Shown here piece after piece: positions 16,929 through 25,777 of a stretch of 64,000 nt of DNA. The DNA comes from Pseudomonadota bacterium (GTDB lineage Bacteria > Pseudomonadota > Gammaproteobacteria > Steroidobacterales > Steroidobacteraceae): the NCBI GenBank assembly GCA_025356075.1, contig JANXUT010000082.1, forward strand, positions 1-64,000. Reading direction: 5' to 3'. A program made the position numbers and the translations under genes. How positions within the stretch are numbered: position 1 is the first letter of the stretch; each line of letters begins with the position of its first letter. The notes below the pieces were generated by a model that worked only from the letters and a program-made list of their open reading frames with translations, was not told the DNA's origin and ran no database searches.

Positions 16929-17749
16929 GCGAGGTGCTTGTCGCCTTCGGCGGCCACCACTACGCGGCCGACCTTTCCGACCCCCTGTCGCTCGCGATGC
17001 CGCTCGATTTTGACGGGGTGCAGCCGAACCACTTCGGTGCGCCGCCGGCGCACGCCCGCCCGCTCGAGGACGGTGCATTCGTGGGTGATGTGCGCGCGGG
17101 CGGCAGCGTCAACTGCGAGGCGCTATCGCTCGTCCCGCACTGCAACGGCACGCACACCGAATGCGTCGGGCACCTGACTTCCGACCGGATCGCGGTGCAC
17201 GAAATATTGCGGGGCGGCCTCTTCATCACGCGTCTCGTCTCGATCCGGCCCGAGCCCGCGCCCGCGGCCGGGGACACGCCGGATCCGGACGCCCTGGCCG
17301 GTGAACCCGTCATCACGGCCCGCCTCCTCGAGCGGGCGCTCGCGGCCTTCCCTGGCGCCGCCGAGGCGCTCGTGATCCGCACGTTGCCGAACGACGCGAG
17401 CAAGCTGGCGAGGCGCTACCAGGGCGAGGCGCCGGCGGCCTACCTCACGGCCGAGGCCGCCAACGCGCTGGTCGCACACGAGGTGCGCCACCTGGTCGTT
17501 GATCTGCCCTCGATCGATCGCGCCCACGACCGCGGCCGGCTCATCGCGCATCGGCGCTTCTTCGGGCTCGCCGGCGACTCGAGGCGCGCGCACGATGCGA
17601 CGCGCCGCGAGGCGACCGTGACCGAGCTCGCCTGGATCGCCCCGACGATCCACGACGGCTGGTACCTGCTCGACCTGCAGCTGCCCGCCTTCATGAGCGA
17701 TGCGGCGCCGAGCCGGCCGCTCCTCTACCCGGCGCGTCGGCATGACTGA
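16925..17749 (+). CDS. Cyclase-family hydrolase, probable kynurenine formamidase
   Basis: 274 residues from GTG 16925, overlapping the preceding stop by GTGA. The metal-binding motif of PF04199 cyclases is H72-C-N-G-T-H77-T-E79 ... H83, with glutamate where KynB has aspartate. Position between 3-hydroxyanthranilate dioxygenase and kynureninase supports hydrolysis of N-formylkynurenine to kynurenine. It is longer than typical KynB (about 210 residues), so it is probably a different branch of the family; the function is inferred mainly from context. Confidence 0.8.
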   Translation: MSEVLVAFGGHHYAADLSDPLSLAMPLDFDGVQPNHFGAPPAHARPLEDGAFVGDVRAGGSVNCEALSLVPHCNGTHTECVGHLTSDRIAVHEILRGGLFITRLVSIRPEPAPAAGDTPDPDALAGEPVITARLLERALAAFPGAAEALVIRTLPNDASKLARRYQGEAPAAYLTAEAANALVAHEVRHLVVDLPSIDRAHDRGRLIAHRRFFGLAGDSRRAHDATRREATVTELAWIAPTIHDGWYLLDLQLPAFMSDAAPSRPLLYPARRHD

Positions 17750-19025
17750 GGCGGTGGACGAGGCGATGGCGGCGCGCGCGCTCGATGCCGCCGATCCGCT
17801 CGCGGGCTTTCGCGCGCGCTTCCGGCTGCCCGAGGCCGCCGACGGGACGCCTGCGCTCTACCTCTGCAGCAACTCGCTCGGGCTCATGCCCGTCGATGCC
17901 GGCGCGCGCATCGCCGAGGTGCTCGACAGCTGGGCGCGCCAGGGCGGCGGCGGGCACGAGGCGGGCAAAGCACCCTGGCTCACCTTCCACGAGCAGTTCG
18001 CCGAGCCGCTCGCGCACCTCGTAGGCTCCGCGAGCGGCGAAGTGGTCGCGATGAATACGCTCACCGTGAACCTGCACCTCCTCCTCGTCAGCTTCTATGC
18101 GCCGACCACGACCCGCCACCGGATCCTCATCGAACGCGCGGCATTTCCGTCCGATCGCTACGCAGTCGCCTCGCAGCTCGCCTTCCACGGCCGCCGCCCC
18201 GAGGAGTCGCTCATCGAGATCGGCCCGCGGCCGGAGGAGGAAGTGCTGCGCACCGAGGATGTGATCGCGGCGATCGAGCGAGCGGGTCCGACGCTTGCGC
18301 TCGTGCTGCTGCCGGGCGTCCAGTACCTGACGGGCCAGCTACTCGACATTGAGGCGATCAGCCGATGCGCGCGGGCGGCGGGCGCCTGCGTCGGCTGGGA
18401 CCTCGCGCACGCGATCGGCAACGTGCCGCTCGCGCTGCACGACAGCGGCGCGGATTTCGCGGTCTGGTGCAGCTACAAGTACCTGTGCGGCGGCCCGGGC
18501 GCCGTCGCGGGCGCGTTCGTGCACGCCCGCCACGCGCACGCGACCCGGCTCCCGCGCTTCGCCGGCTGGTGGGGCCACGATGCGGCGAGCCGCTTCGACA
18601 TGCCCGCCGAGTTCGTGCCGATGGCCGGCGCCGAGGGCTGGCAGCTGTCGAACCCGCCAGTGCTCGCGCTCGCCCCGCTCGCCGCGGCGCTCACTCTGTT
18701 CGATGCGGCGGGCATCGAACGCCTGCGCGAGAAATCGCTCGCCCTCGGGCGCTTCGCGCGCGAGACGATCCGGCGCCGCCTGGGCGGCCGCGTCACGCTG
18801 ATCACCCCCGACGCTCCCGCCGAGCACGGCGCGCAGCTGTCGCTGAAGGTCGCAGGTACCCCCGGCCGCGGCCGCGCGGTGCACGCTGCGCTTCAAGCCG
18901 CGGGCGTCATCGGCGACTGGCGCGAGCCCGACGTGATCAGGCTCGCGCCGGCGCCCCTCTACAACACCTACGGCGAGGTCGAGCGCGCGATCGGTCACCT
19001 CGCGCGGGCCCTCGCGGCGCCATGA
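17742..19025 (+). CDS. kynU: Kynureninase
   Basis: 427 residues, fold-type I PLP enzyme. The PLP lysine is K246 in WCSYKYLCGGPG; the N-terminal YLCSNSLGLMP and the VGWDLAHAIGNVPL aspartate that contacts the pyridine nitrogen are typical. It cleaves 3-hydroxykynurenine (or kynurenine) to 3-hydroxyanthranilate (or anthranilate) and alanine. It overlaps both neighbours by several bases, so the four kynurenine genes should be translated from one message. Confidence 0.95.
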   Translation: MTEAVDEAMAARALDAADPLAGFRARFRLPEAADGTPALYLCSNSLGLMPVDAGARIAEVLDSWARQGGGGHEAGKAPWLTFHEQFAEPLAHLVGSASGEVVAMNTLTVNLHLLLVSFYAPTTTRHRILIERAAFPSDRYAVASQLAFHGRRPEESLIEIGPRPEEEVLRTEDVIAAIERAGPTLALVLLPGVQYLTGQLLDIEAISRCARAAGACVGWDLAHAIGNVPLALHDSGADFAVWCSYKYLCGGPGAVAGAFVHARHAHATRLPRFAGWWGHDAASRFDMPAEFVPMAGAEGWQLSNPPVLALAPLAAALTLFDAAGIERLREKSLALGRFARETIRRRLGGRVTLITPDAPAEHGAQLSLKVAGTPGRGRAVHAALQAAGVIGDWREPDVIRLAPAPLYNTYGEVERAIGHLARALAAP

Positions 19026-20392
19026 AGGAACCGGTCACGATCCTCGGCGCCGGCTGCACCGGCCCGCTGCTCGCCGCGCTCCTCGCGCGGCGTGGCTTCC
19101 CGGTGCGGATCTTCGAGCGGCGCCCGGACCTGCGTAGTGGCACGCACGGCGCCGGCCGCTCGATCAACCTCGCGCTTGCGGCCCGCGGCCTCGCGGCGCT
19201 CGAGCGGGCGGGGTTCATGGAGGCGATCCGCCCGCTGCTCGTGCCGATGCGCGGGCGCATCGTGCACGACCTTGAGGGCAACACGCGCTTCCTCGCCTAC
19301 GGCCAGCGGCCGCACGAGCTGCTCTGGTCGGTGCCGCGCCTTGGCCTCAACCGCGTGCTGACCGACGCCGCGGAGGATCGTGGCGTCGAGTTCCACTTCG
19401 AACACGCCGCGCGGCGCGCCAACTTCGCGACCGGGCGCATCGAGATCGAGGACCTGGCGACCTCGCGCCGCTTCGAGGTCGCGATGAGCCCGGTCATCGG
19501 CGCGGACGGCTCGGGGTCGACGCTGCGCGCCTCGATGGTCGAGGCGGGCCGCGGTACGGCGCGCGAGGAGCCGCTCGAGCACCTCTACAAGGAGCTCACG
19601 ATCCCGGCGCGCCGGGACGGCACGCACGCGCTCGCCTCGGGGGCGCTGCACATCTGGCCGCGCGGCGGCTACATGCTGATTGCGCTCCCGAACGTCGATG
19701 GCACGTTCACGGCGACGCTGTTCCTCGCCGCGACCGGAGGCCCCATCAGCTTCGCGGCGCTGGGCTCGAGGAAGGCGGTGCTCGCGTTCTTCGCCCGGCA
19801 GTTCGCCGACGTCACGCCGCTCATCCCCGATCTCGCCGAGCAGTTTGAGCTAAACCCCACCGGGCGGATGTCGACGATCTACGCGGCGCCGTGGCAGGTC
19901 GGCGGCCAGGCGCTCCTGGTCGGCGATGCCGCGCACGCGATCGTGCCATTCCACGGCCAGGGCATGAACTGCGCGTTCGAGGACTGCCGCGTGCTTGATG
20001 ACCTCGTGGCGGCGGGGCTCGGCTGGGCCGAGGCGTTTGCGCGCTTCGATGCGCTCAGGCGCGAGGACACCGCGGCGATCGCCCGCATGGCGGTGGAGAA
20101 CTACACCGAGATGCGCGACACCGTGCGCGATCCCTTGTTTGCGCTGCAGAAGGAGCTCTCGCTCGAGCTCGAGCGGCGCCAGCCCAGCCGCTTCATCCCG
20201 CGCTACTCGATGGTGATGTTCCACGACGAGATCGCCTACGCCGAGGCCGAACGGCGCGGGGCGCTGCAGAGCGTGTTGCTCGAGGAAGCGACCCGCGGCT
20301 GCCGGGAACTCGATGAGATCGACCTCGGGAAGCTCGAGGCGAGGGTCATCGAGAGGCTCTCGCCCGTCAGCTCACCCGCCGTACGAGGGTGA
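19022..20392 (+). CDS. kmo: Kynurenine 3-monooxygenase
   Basis: 456 residues, single-component FAD hydroxylase. It has the dinucleotide motif ILGAGCTGPLLAALLARRG, GRSINLALAARG (characteristic of KMO), and the second FAD motif LLVGDAAHAIVPFHGQGM. KMO hydroxylates kynurenine with NADPH and oxygen. A C-terminal hydrophobic anchor as in the eukaryotic enzyme is not seen. It overlaps kynU by ATGA. The 3' end runs 26 bases into convergent folA. Confidence 0.95.
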   Translation: MKEPVTILGAGCTGPLLAALLARRGFPVRIFERRPDLRSGTHGAGRSINLALAARGLAALERAGFMEAIRPLLVPMRGRIVHDLEGNTRFLAYGQRPHELLWSVPRLGLNRVLTDAAEDRGVEFHFEHAARRANFATGRIEIEDLATSRRFEVAMSPVIGADGSGSTLRASMVEAGRGTAREEPLEHLYKELTIPARRDGTHALASGALHIWPRGGYMLIALPNVDGTFTATLFLAATGGPISFAALGSRKAVLAFFARQFADVTPLIPDLAEQFELNPTGRMSTIYAAPWQVGGQALLVGDAAHAIVPFHGQGMNCAFEDCRVLDDLVAAGLGWAEAFARFDALRREDTAAIARMAVENYTEMRDTVRDPLFALQKELSLELERRQPSRFIPRYSMVMFHDEIAYAEAERRGALQSVLLEEATRGCRELDEIDLGKLEARVIERLSPVSSPAVRG

Positions 20393-20885
20393 CGAAGGCG
20401 TAGGGGTACTCGTGCTTCTCATCGGCCGGGCGCGCCTCGCGGCCGCGCTCCTGCCACTCGCCGGGCTCGAGCGCCGGGAAGTACGCGTCGCCCTCGACCT
20501 CGGCCTCGACCTCGGTGAGGTAGACGACAGCAGCGCGCGGCAGGCAAAGCCGGTAGACCCCGGCGCCGCCGATGACCCTGAGCGCATCGACGGCACCGGC
20601 CGCGGCGACCGCCGCATCGAGCGAGTGCACGACGGTCGCGCCCGCCGGGGCGAAGTCGTGGCGCGTGCTCAGCACGATGTTCTGCCGGCCCGGCAACGGC
20701 CGGCCGATACTGTCCCAGGTGCGCCGGCCCATCAGGATCGGCAGTCCCATCGTCAGGCGCTTGAAGTACCTGAGGTCCTCGGGCAAGTGCCAGGGCAACT
20801 GGTTGCCGCGCCCGATGACCCCGTTACGGGCCCTCGCCACGACGAGTTCGAGCCGTGGAAGTGTGACCGGCGTCGCGATTGACAT
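20367..20885 (-). CDS. folA: Dihydrofolate reductase
   Basis: 172 residues. Conserved blocks are VVARARNGVIGRGNQLPWHL, DLRYFKRLTMGLPILMGRRT, the NADPH-binding RPLPGRQNIVLST and VIGGAGVYRL. It reduces dihydrofolate for thymidylate and one-carbon metabolism, and links functionally to thyA and the gcv genes in this window. The C-terminus extends to VRRVS with the usual YAFVTL strand. Its tail overlaps convergent kmo. Confidence 0.95.
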   Translation of the reverse strand: MSIATPVTLPRLELVVARARNGVIGRGNQLPWHLPEDLRYFKRLTMGLPILMGRRTWDSIGRPLPGRQNIVLSTRHDFAPAGATVVHSLDAAVAAAGAVDALRVIGGAGVYRLCLPRAAVVYLTEVEAEVEGDAYFPALEPGEWQERGREARPADEKHEYPYAFVTLVRRVS

Positions 20886-20911
20886 AATGGCCCGAAAATG
20901 TGAACGGCTCG

Positions 20912-20940
20912 TTGGCTATCGCCGGCCGCCTCTTTATATC
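20912..20940 (+). promoter_or_regulatory. Sigma70-type promoter upstream of a candidate small RNA
   Basis: TTGGCT, a 17-base spacer and TATATC. The spacing is ideal and both hexamers are reasonable. No credible ORF follows before the terminator at 21050. Confidence 0.5.
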
Positions 20941-20945
20941 CTGTC

Positions 20946-21091
20946 GCCGTCATCGACGTCAGGCGCCCGGATGGCGCGGCCACCGGTGACTGGTTGACCT
21001 GGTGATGGTACGGCTTGCGACTGCAGTGAGGCGGTCACAGCTATCCACGCCGCCGCGGGGGAGTTGTTGGCCCCCGCGGCGGTTTCTCCTT
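20946..21091 (+). ncRNA. Candidate small RNA, about 145 nt
   Basis: The unit is bounded by the promoter at 20912-20940 and the strong hairpin at 21050-21082 with a pyrimidine-rich tail. It lies in the 320-base gap between folA (minus) and coaX (plus). The only plus-strand ORF inside, from 21005, runs through the terminator and has no Shine-Dalgarno. I do not recognise the sequence as 6S, SRP, tmRNA or RNase P RNA. A leader for coaX is possible if the hairpin is an attenuator. Confidence 0.35.
21050..21091 (+). terminator. Rho-independent type terminator
   Basis: CCGCCGCGGGGG and its exact complement CCCCCGCGGCGG form a perfect 12-bp stem with a 9-nt loop, followed by TTTCTCCTT. The T-run is interrupted, but the stem is exceptionally stable. 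Confidence 0.65.
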
Positions 21092-21191
21092 CCCCCGAGT
21101 CTTCCCGCTGCGGACTACTTTTCGCGCCTGCGTCCGCGGCGCTAAGCCCGTGGCTGCCGCGGCGATTGGCGCACTGCGGCGCAAGATCGCC

Positions 21192-21197
21192 TAGACT
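21192..21197 (+). promoter_or_regulatory. Candidate -10 element for coaX
   Basis: TAGACT eight bases before the coaX ATG, which would give an almost leaderless transcript. The -35 region is poor. Confidence 0.3.
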
Positions 21198-21205
21198 CGT
21201 CCGCC

Positions 21206-21949
21206 ATGATTCTGCTCCTCGACGTCGGCAATACCCGCGTGAAGTGGGCGTGGCTCGAATACCTCGAGATCGCACCGGCGGGCGCGGTCGCCCACGATGC
21301 GACCCACCGCAGCTGGCAGCGCGAGATCGAGGCGGATGGCCTTAGGCCCCGGCGCATCGTCGCCGCGAGCGTGGCGGGGCCGTCCTTCGCCGCGGCGCTG
21401 ACCCTCTGGGCGCGGGACCACTACCGGGTGGAGCCTGAGTTCGTGAGCGCGAGCGCGGAACTGTGCGGCGTCCGCACTGCCTACGCGCGCCCCGCGGCGC
21501 TTGGCGTCGATCGCTGGCTCGCGCTCATCGGCGCGTGGCGGAACCGCCCGCAGCCGACCTTGATCGTGAGCGGCGGCACCGCCGTCACGATTGACGCGCT
21601 CGATGGCAACGGGCAGCACGTGGGCGGACTCATCGTGCCGGGGCTGCAGATGATGCGCGACGCCCGTGCCCGCTTCGGTGGCGACGCCGACTACCTGACC
21701 GACGCCGCGACCTTCGGCGCCGTGCCGACCGAGCCGCCCGGTGACCCGGTGCTGCCGCTTCTCGCCGCGCTCGCCGATCGCTCGGTCGATGAATTCGCGC
21801 GGCGCGTCGGTGTCCTGCCCCGCGTGCTACTGACGGGCGGCGATGCGCGCGCGATCGAACCTTACCTGACCCGCCCGGGCGAGCTCGTGCCCGACCTCGT
21901 GCTGACCGGGCTCGCCATCGTTGCAACCCGAGGACCGGAAAGTGGCTGA
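21206..21949 (+). CDS. coaX: Type III pantothenate kinase
   Basis: 247 residues. ASKHA-fold signature elements are LLLDVGNTRVKWAW (phosphate loop), GVDRWLALIGAWR and VSGGTAVTIDALD. It phosphorylates pantothenate, the first step of coenzyme A synthesis, and is insensitive to CoA feedback. In many Proteobacteria it follows birA; here it stands behind an intergenic region with a terminator. Its end overlaps the next gene by eight bases. Confidence 0.93.
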   Translation: MILLLDVGNTRVKWAWLEYLEIAPAGAVAHDATHRSWQREIEADGLRPRRIVAASVAGPSFAAALTLWARDHYRVEPEFVSASAELCGVRTAYARPAALGVDRWLALIGAWRNRPQPTLIVSGGTAVTIDALDGNGQHVGGLIVPGLQMMRDARARFGGDADYLTDAATFGAVPTEPPGDPVLPLLAALADRSVDEFARRVGVLPRVLLTGGDARAIEPYLTRPGELVPDLVLTGLAIVATRGPESG

Positions 21950-23222
21950 GACCCTCGAGAGCGTGATGCGGCGGATCGAGGCGCGCTCCGATGAGCTCGT
22001 CGCCCTGACGCAGGACCTCGTGCGGATCCCGACCGTGAACCCGCCGGGCGACGCCTATCGCGAGTGTGCGCAGTTCCTGGGCTCGCGCCTCGCGCGCCGC
22101 GGCTTCGACGTCGAGTACGTGCGCGCCGAGGGCTCGCCCGGGGACTCCGATCGCTACCCGCGCACCAACATCATCGCCCGTCACGCCGGCGCTACTCCCG
22201 GCCGCTGCGTGCATTTTAACGGCCACATCGATGTCGTCGCGCCCGGCAACGGCTGGAGCTTCGATCCGTTCGCGGCGACGCTTTCGAACGGGCGCATCTA
22301 CGGCCGCGGCACCTGCGACATGAAAGGCGGGCTCGCCGCCGCCGTCATCGCGGCGGAATCGCTGCTCGAGTCCGGCCTTACGCTGCCCGGCGCGATCGAG
22401 ATCTCGGGCACGGTCGATGAGGAATCCGGCGGCTACGGAGGTGTCGCCTACCTCGCCGAGCGCGGCTGGTTCAGCCCCGGGCGCGTCGATCACGTGATCA
22501 TCCCGGAGCCGTTGAACGTCGACCGGGTCTGCATTGGCCACCGCGGCGTCTGGTGGGCCGAACTCGAGACGCAAGGAAGGATCGCCCACGGCTCGATGCC
22601 CTTCCTCGGTGACTCGGCGGTGCGGCACATGGGCGCGGTGCTCGAGCGCTTCGAGCACGAACTCATGCCCGCGCTCGCCGCCCGCCGGACCGTGATGCCG
22701 GTCGTGCCCGACGGCGCGCGGCAGTCGACGCTCAACGTCAACTCGATCCACGGTGGCGAGGCCGAAGGGCATGGCGGGCTGCCCTCGCCCTGCGTCGTGG
22801 ATTCCTGCCGCATCGTCATCGATCGTCGCTTCCTGGTCGAGGAGACGCTCGAGGGCGTCAAGGCGGAGATGACCGGCCTCCTCGACGGGCTCGTGAAGGG
22901 CCGCAAGGGATTTCGCTACCGGCTGAAGGACCTCTTCGAGGTGCTGCCGACGATGGCCGACGTCGAGGGCCCGGTCGTGAGCGCGACGCGCGCCGCCGTG
23001 CGCGCGGTGCTCGGCCGCGAGGCGAGCATCGTGTGCTCGCCGGGAACGTACGACCAGAAGCACATCGACCGGATCGGCAAGCTGAAGGAGTGCATCGCCT
23101 ACGGGCCCGGCATCCTCGAGCTCGCCCACCAGCCGGACGAGTACGTCGCGGTCGATGACCTCGTCAACTCCGCCAAGGTGCTCGCCCGCGCGGCGCACGC
23201 GCTCCTAACGCGCACTCCATGA
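21942..23222 (+). CDS. M20 family zinc metallopeptidase (ArgE/DapE/ACY1-like)
   Basis: 426 residues from GTG 21942, preferred because AGGA lies seven bases upstream. Dinuclear zinc site elements are HFNGHIDVVAPG, GRGTCDMKGG and DEESGGYGG, with a later dimerisation domain. The family removes acyl groups from amino acids or cleaves short peptides. The stop overlaps the start of a peptide ABC importer, so it more likely processes imported peptides or N-acyl amino acids than serves arginine or lysine synthesis. Confidence 0.88.
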   Translation: MAETLESVMRRIEARSDELVALTQDLVRIPTVNPPGDAYRECAQFLGSRLARRGFDVEYVRAEGSPGDSDRYPRTNIIARHAGATPGRCVHFNGHIDVVAPGNGWSFDPFAATLSNGRIYGRGTCDMKGGLAAAVIAAESLLESGLTLPGAIEISGTVDEESGGYGGVAYLAERGWFSPGRVDHVIIPEPLNVDRVCIGHRGVWWAELETQGRIAHGSMPFLGDSAVRHMGAVLERFEHELMPALAARRTVMPVVPDGARQSTLNVNSIHGGEAEGHGGLPSPCVVDSCRIVIDRRFLVEETLEGVKAEMTGLLDGLVKGRKGFRYRLKDLFEVLPTMADVEGPVVSATRAAVRAVLGREASIVCSPGTYDQKHIDRIGKLKECIAYGPGILELAHQPDEYVAVDDLVNSAKVLARAAHALLTRTP

Positions 23223-25777
23223 GCCAGGCACGAGGCGCCCTCGTCCTCGGGCTCGCGCTCTACCTCGCCGTCGGCGCGACGACGGCGGCGGCGCCGGCCG
23301 CGCACGCCGACGGCGTGCTGACGATCGGGCTCGCGCTCGAGCCGCCCAATCTCGACCCGACCGCGACCTCCGCCGAGGCGACCGAGGACGTCGTCTACGC
23401 GAACCTCTTCGAGGGCCTGACCCGCATCGACGCCGATGGCCGCGTGGCGCCCGCGCTCGCCGAGCGCTGGAGCGTGAGCCCGGACGGGCTGCACTACCGG
23501 TTCTTCCTGAGGCCTGGCGTGCGCTTCCACGACGGCACGCCGCTCTCGGCGCTCGATGCGAAGTACTCGCTCGATCGCGCCCGCGCCGCCGACTCCGCCA
23601 ATCCGCTCAACGCCCTGCTCGCGCCCGTGACGGCGGTCGAGGTCAAGAGCGAGCTCGTCCTCGAGGTCGACCTCGCGCGCCCCGTCGCCGATCTGCTGAC
23701 TTACCTCGGCTGGGGCAACCTCGTGATCATGAACGCCGCAACGAGCGCCAATGCCGCGACCCACCCGGTCGGCACGGGGCCGTTTCGCTTCGGCGAGTGG
23801 CGCAAGGGCGATGCGGTTGTGCTCGAGCGAAACGAGGACTATTGGGGAGCGCGCGCGCGTCTCGCGCGCGTGACCTACCGTTTCATCCCCGACTCGAGCA
23901 CGAGCCTCGCGGCGTTGAGCGCAGGCGACGTCGATGCGTTCTCCAACTTCACGGCGCCCGAGAACCTCGCGGCGCTCAAAGCGGACCCGCGCTTCGAGGT
24001 CGTGGTGGGCTCGACGGAAGGGAAGACGCTGCTGGCGATCAACAACGCGCGGCCCCCCTTCACGGACCTGCGCGTGCGCCGCGCGTTCGCCCTCGCCATC
24101 GACCGCGCCGCGATCATCAAGGGTGCGATGTACGGCTACGGCGCGCCGATCGGCAGCCACTTCGCGACCCACCAGAGGGGTTACATCGACCTCACCCAGC
24201 GTTACCCGTACGACCCCGCCAAGGCGCGCGCGCTCCTCGCCGAGGCGGGTTTCCCGCACGGCTTCAGCGTCACGCTCAAGCTCCCGCCACCCTACTACGC
24301 GAGGCGCAGCGGCGAGATCATCGCCTCCCAGCTCGCCGCGATCGGCATCCGCGTGCGCCTCGAGAACATCGAGTGGGCGCAGTGGCTCGAGCAGGTGTTC
24401 AAGAATCGCGACTTCGACCTGACGATCGTCTCGCACACCGAACCCCTCGACTACGACATCTACGCGCGCCCCGGTTACTACTTCGGCTACTCGCGCCCCG
24501 CCTACCAGGCGCTGCTCGAGACGCTCTCGAGGACGCTCGACCCCGAGGAGCGCACGCGACTCCTCGGGGACGTGCAGCGGATGCTCGCCGACGATGCGGT
24601 CAACGTGTTCCTGTTCGAGCTGCCGAAGCTCGGCGTCTGGCGTCGCAGCGTCCACGGGCTCTGGCACGACCAGCCGGTGCAGGGGGTGCCCGTCGCGGCT
24701 GCGTGGTCGGATGCGGCGGTAGCGGGCACGTCGGGCGCCCTGTCCGGGCGCGTCGTGGCGGGGCTCCTCGGCAGCGTCGGGCTCCTGACGCTCGTGCTCG
24801 GGGCTGCCGCGGTCGCCCGCCACGTGACGCCCTACTACCTGCTCGCTCGCCTCGGCAGCCTCGCGCTCACGCTCCTCGTCGCTTCCGTCGCGATCTTCGT
24901 GCTCATCGAGATCCTGCCGGGCGATCCGGCGGCGTACATGATGGGACTCAATGCGACGCCGGCCGCCATCGCGCGCCTGAAGTCCGACTACGGCCTCGAT
25001 GCCTCGCCGCTCGCCCAGTACGGCGCCTGGCTCGGCGGGATCGCGCGGGGGGATCTCGGCATCAGCTACACCTATCGGGTACCGGTGGCGAGCCTTATCG
25101 CCGAGCGGCTCATCGTGTCGGCGCCGCTCGCGCTCTACGCGCTCCTGCTCGCCGTGCTGATCGCCTTCCCGCTCGGCCTCGCGGCGGCCGGCGCTTCGCG
25201 TCGGCGCACCTCGAACTCGCTCATGGGTGTCGCGCAGGTCGGGCTCGCGATCCCGAACTTCTGGCTCGGCATCCTGCTGATCCTCGTGTTCGCGGTCGAC
25301 CTCGCGTGGTTCCCGGCGGGCGGCTTTCCCGGCTGGCAGGCGGGTTTGGGTCCTGCCCTCCGGGCGCTCACGCTGCCGGCGCTTGCGCTCGCGGTACCAC
25401 AGGGCTGCATCCTCGCGCGCGTGCTCCACGGCGCGCTCAGCGAGGCGCAGGGTGAGGACTACGTGCGCACCGCGCGCGCCAAGGGCCTCACGCGCCGGCA
25501 GGCGCTCTGGCGCCATGCGCTGCCGAACGCGCTCGTGCCGGTCCTGACGGTACTCGGGCTGCAGTTCTCGTTCCTGCTGGCGGGTGCGATCCTGGTCGAG
25601 ACGGTGTTCTCGCTCCCCGGGCTCGGCCGGCTCATCTTCCAGGCGACCGTGCAGCGCGACCTCATCGTCGTCAGGAGCGTCGTGCTCCTCCTCGTGGCTG
25701 CGGTCGTCGTCGTGAACTTCCTCGTCGACATCGCCGCCTCGATCATCGACCCGCGGCCGCGGCAGGGCACCCGGTGA
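23219..25777 (+). CDS. Peptide ABC importer: substrate-binding protein fused to DppB-type permease
   Basis: 852 residues. A signal peptide is followed by a family-5 solute-binding domain (about 33-500; LTIGLALEPPNLDPT, ERNEDYWG, FNMxF-like FLFELPKLGVW). After a linker a membrane segment at about 510-535 leads into a DppB/OppB permease (about 537-852; LIEILPGDPAAYMMG, YGLDASPLAQYGAWL, and the ATPase-contact loop ARAKGLTRRQALWRHALPN). These are normally two genes. The fusion would tether the binding domain to the translocator. It overlaps the next permease gene by GTGA. Confidence 0.9.
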   Translation: MSQARGALVLGLALYLAVGATTAAAPAAHADGVLTIGLALEPPNLDPTATSAEATEDVVYANLFEGLTRIDADGRVAPALAERWSVSPDGLHYRFFLRPGVRFHDGTPLSALDAKYSLDRARAADSANPLNALLAPVTAVEVKSELVLEVDLARPVADLLTYLGWGNLVIMNAATSANAATHPVGTGPFRFGEWRKGDAVVLERNEDYWGARARLARVTYRFIPDSSTSLAALSAGDVDAFSNFTAPENLAALKADPRFEVVVGSTEGKTLLAINNARPPFTDLRVRRAFALAIDRAAIIKGAMYGYGAPIGSHFATHQRGYIDLTQRYPYDPAKARALLAEAGFPHGFSVTLKLPPPYYARRSGEIIASQLAAIGIRVRLENIEWAQWLEQVFKNRDFDLTIVSHTEPLDYDIYARPGYYFGYSRPAYQALLETLSRTLDPEERTRLLGDVQRMLADDAVNVFLFELPKLGVWRRSVHGLWHDQPVQGVPVAAAWSDAAVAGTSGALSGRVVAGLLGSVGLLTLVLGAAAVARHVTPYYLLARLGSLALTLLVASVAIFVLIEILPGDPAAYMMGLNATPAAIARLKSDYGLDASPLAQYGAWLGGIARGDLGISYTYRVPVASLIAERLIVSAPLALYALLLAVLIAFPLGLAAAGASRRRTSNSLMGVAQVGLAIPNFWLGILLILVFAVDLAWFPAGGFPGWQAGLGPALRALTLPALALAVPQGCILARVLHGALSEAQGEDYVRTARAKGLTRRQALWRHALPNALVPVLTVLGLQFSFLLAGAILVETVFSLPGLGRLIFQATVQRDLIVVRSVVLLLVAAVVVVNFLVDIAASIIDPRPRQGTR

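Noticed and set aside
15183-20392. Kynurenine segment as a recent horizontally acquired island
   Set aside because: The gene order is unusual, but base composition and codon use look like the flanks and no mobility genes or repeats border it. An old insertion is as likely.
21005-21145. 46-codon ORF over the candidate sRNA
   Set aside because: It has no Shine-Dalgarno, reads through the strong terminator and gives a low-complexity Pro/Arg-rich peptide.
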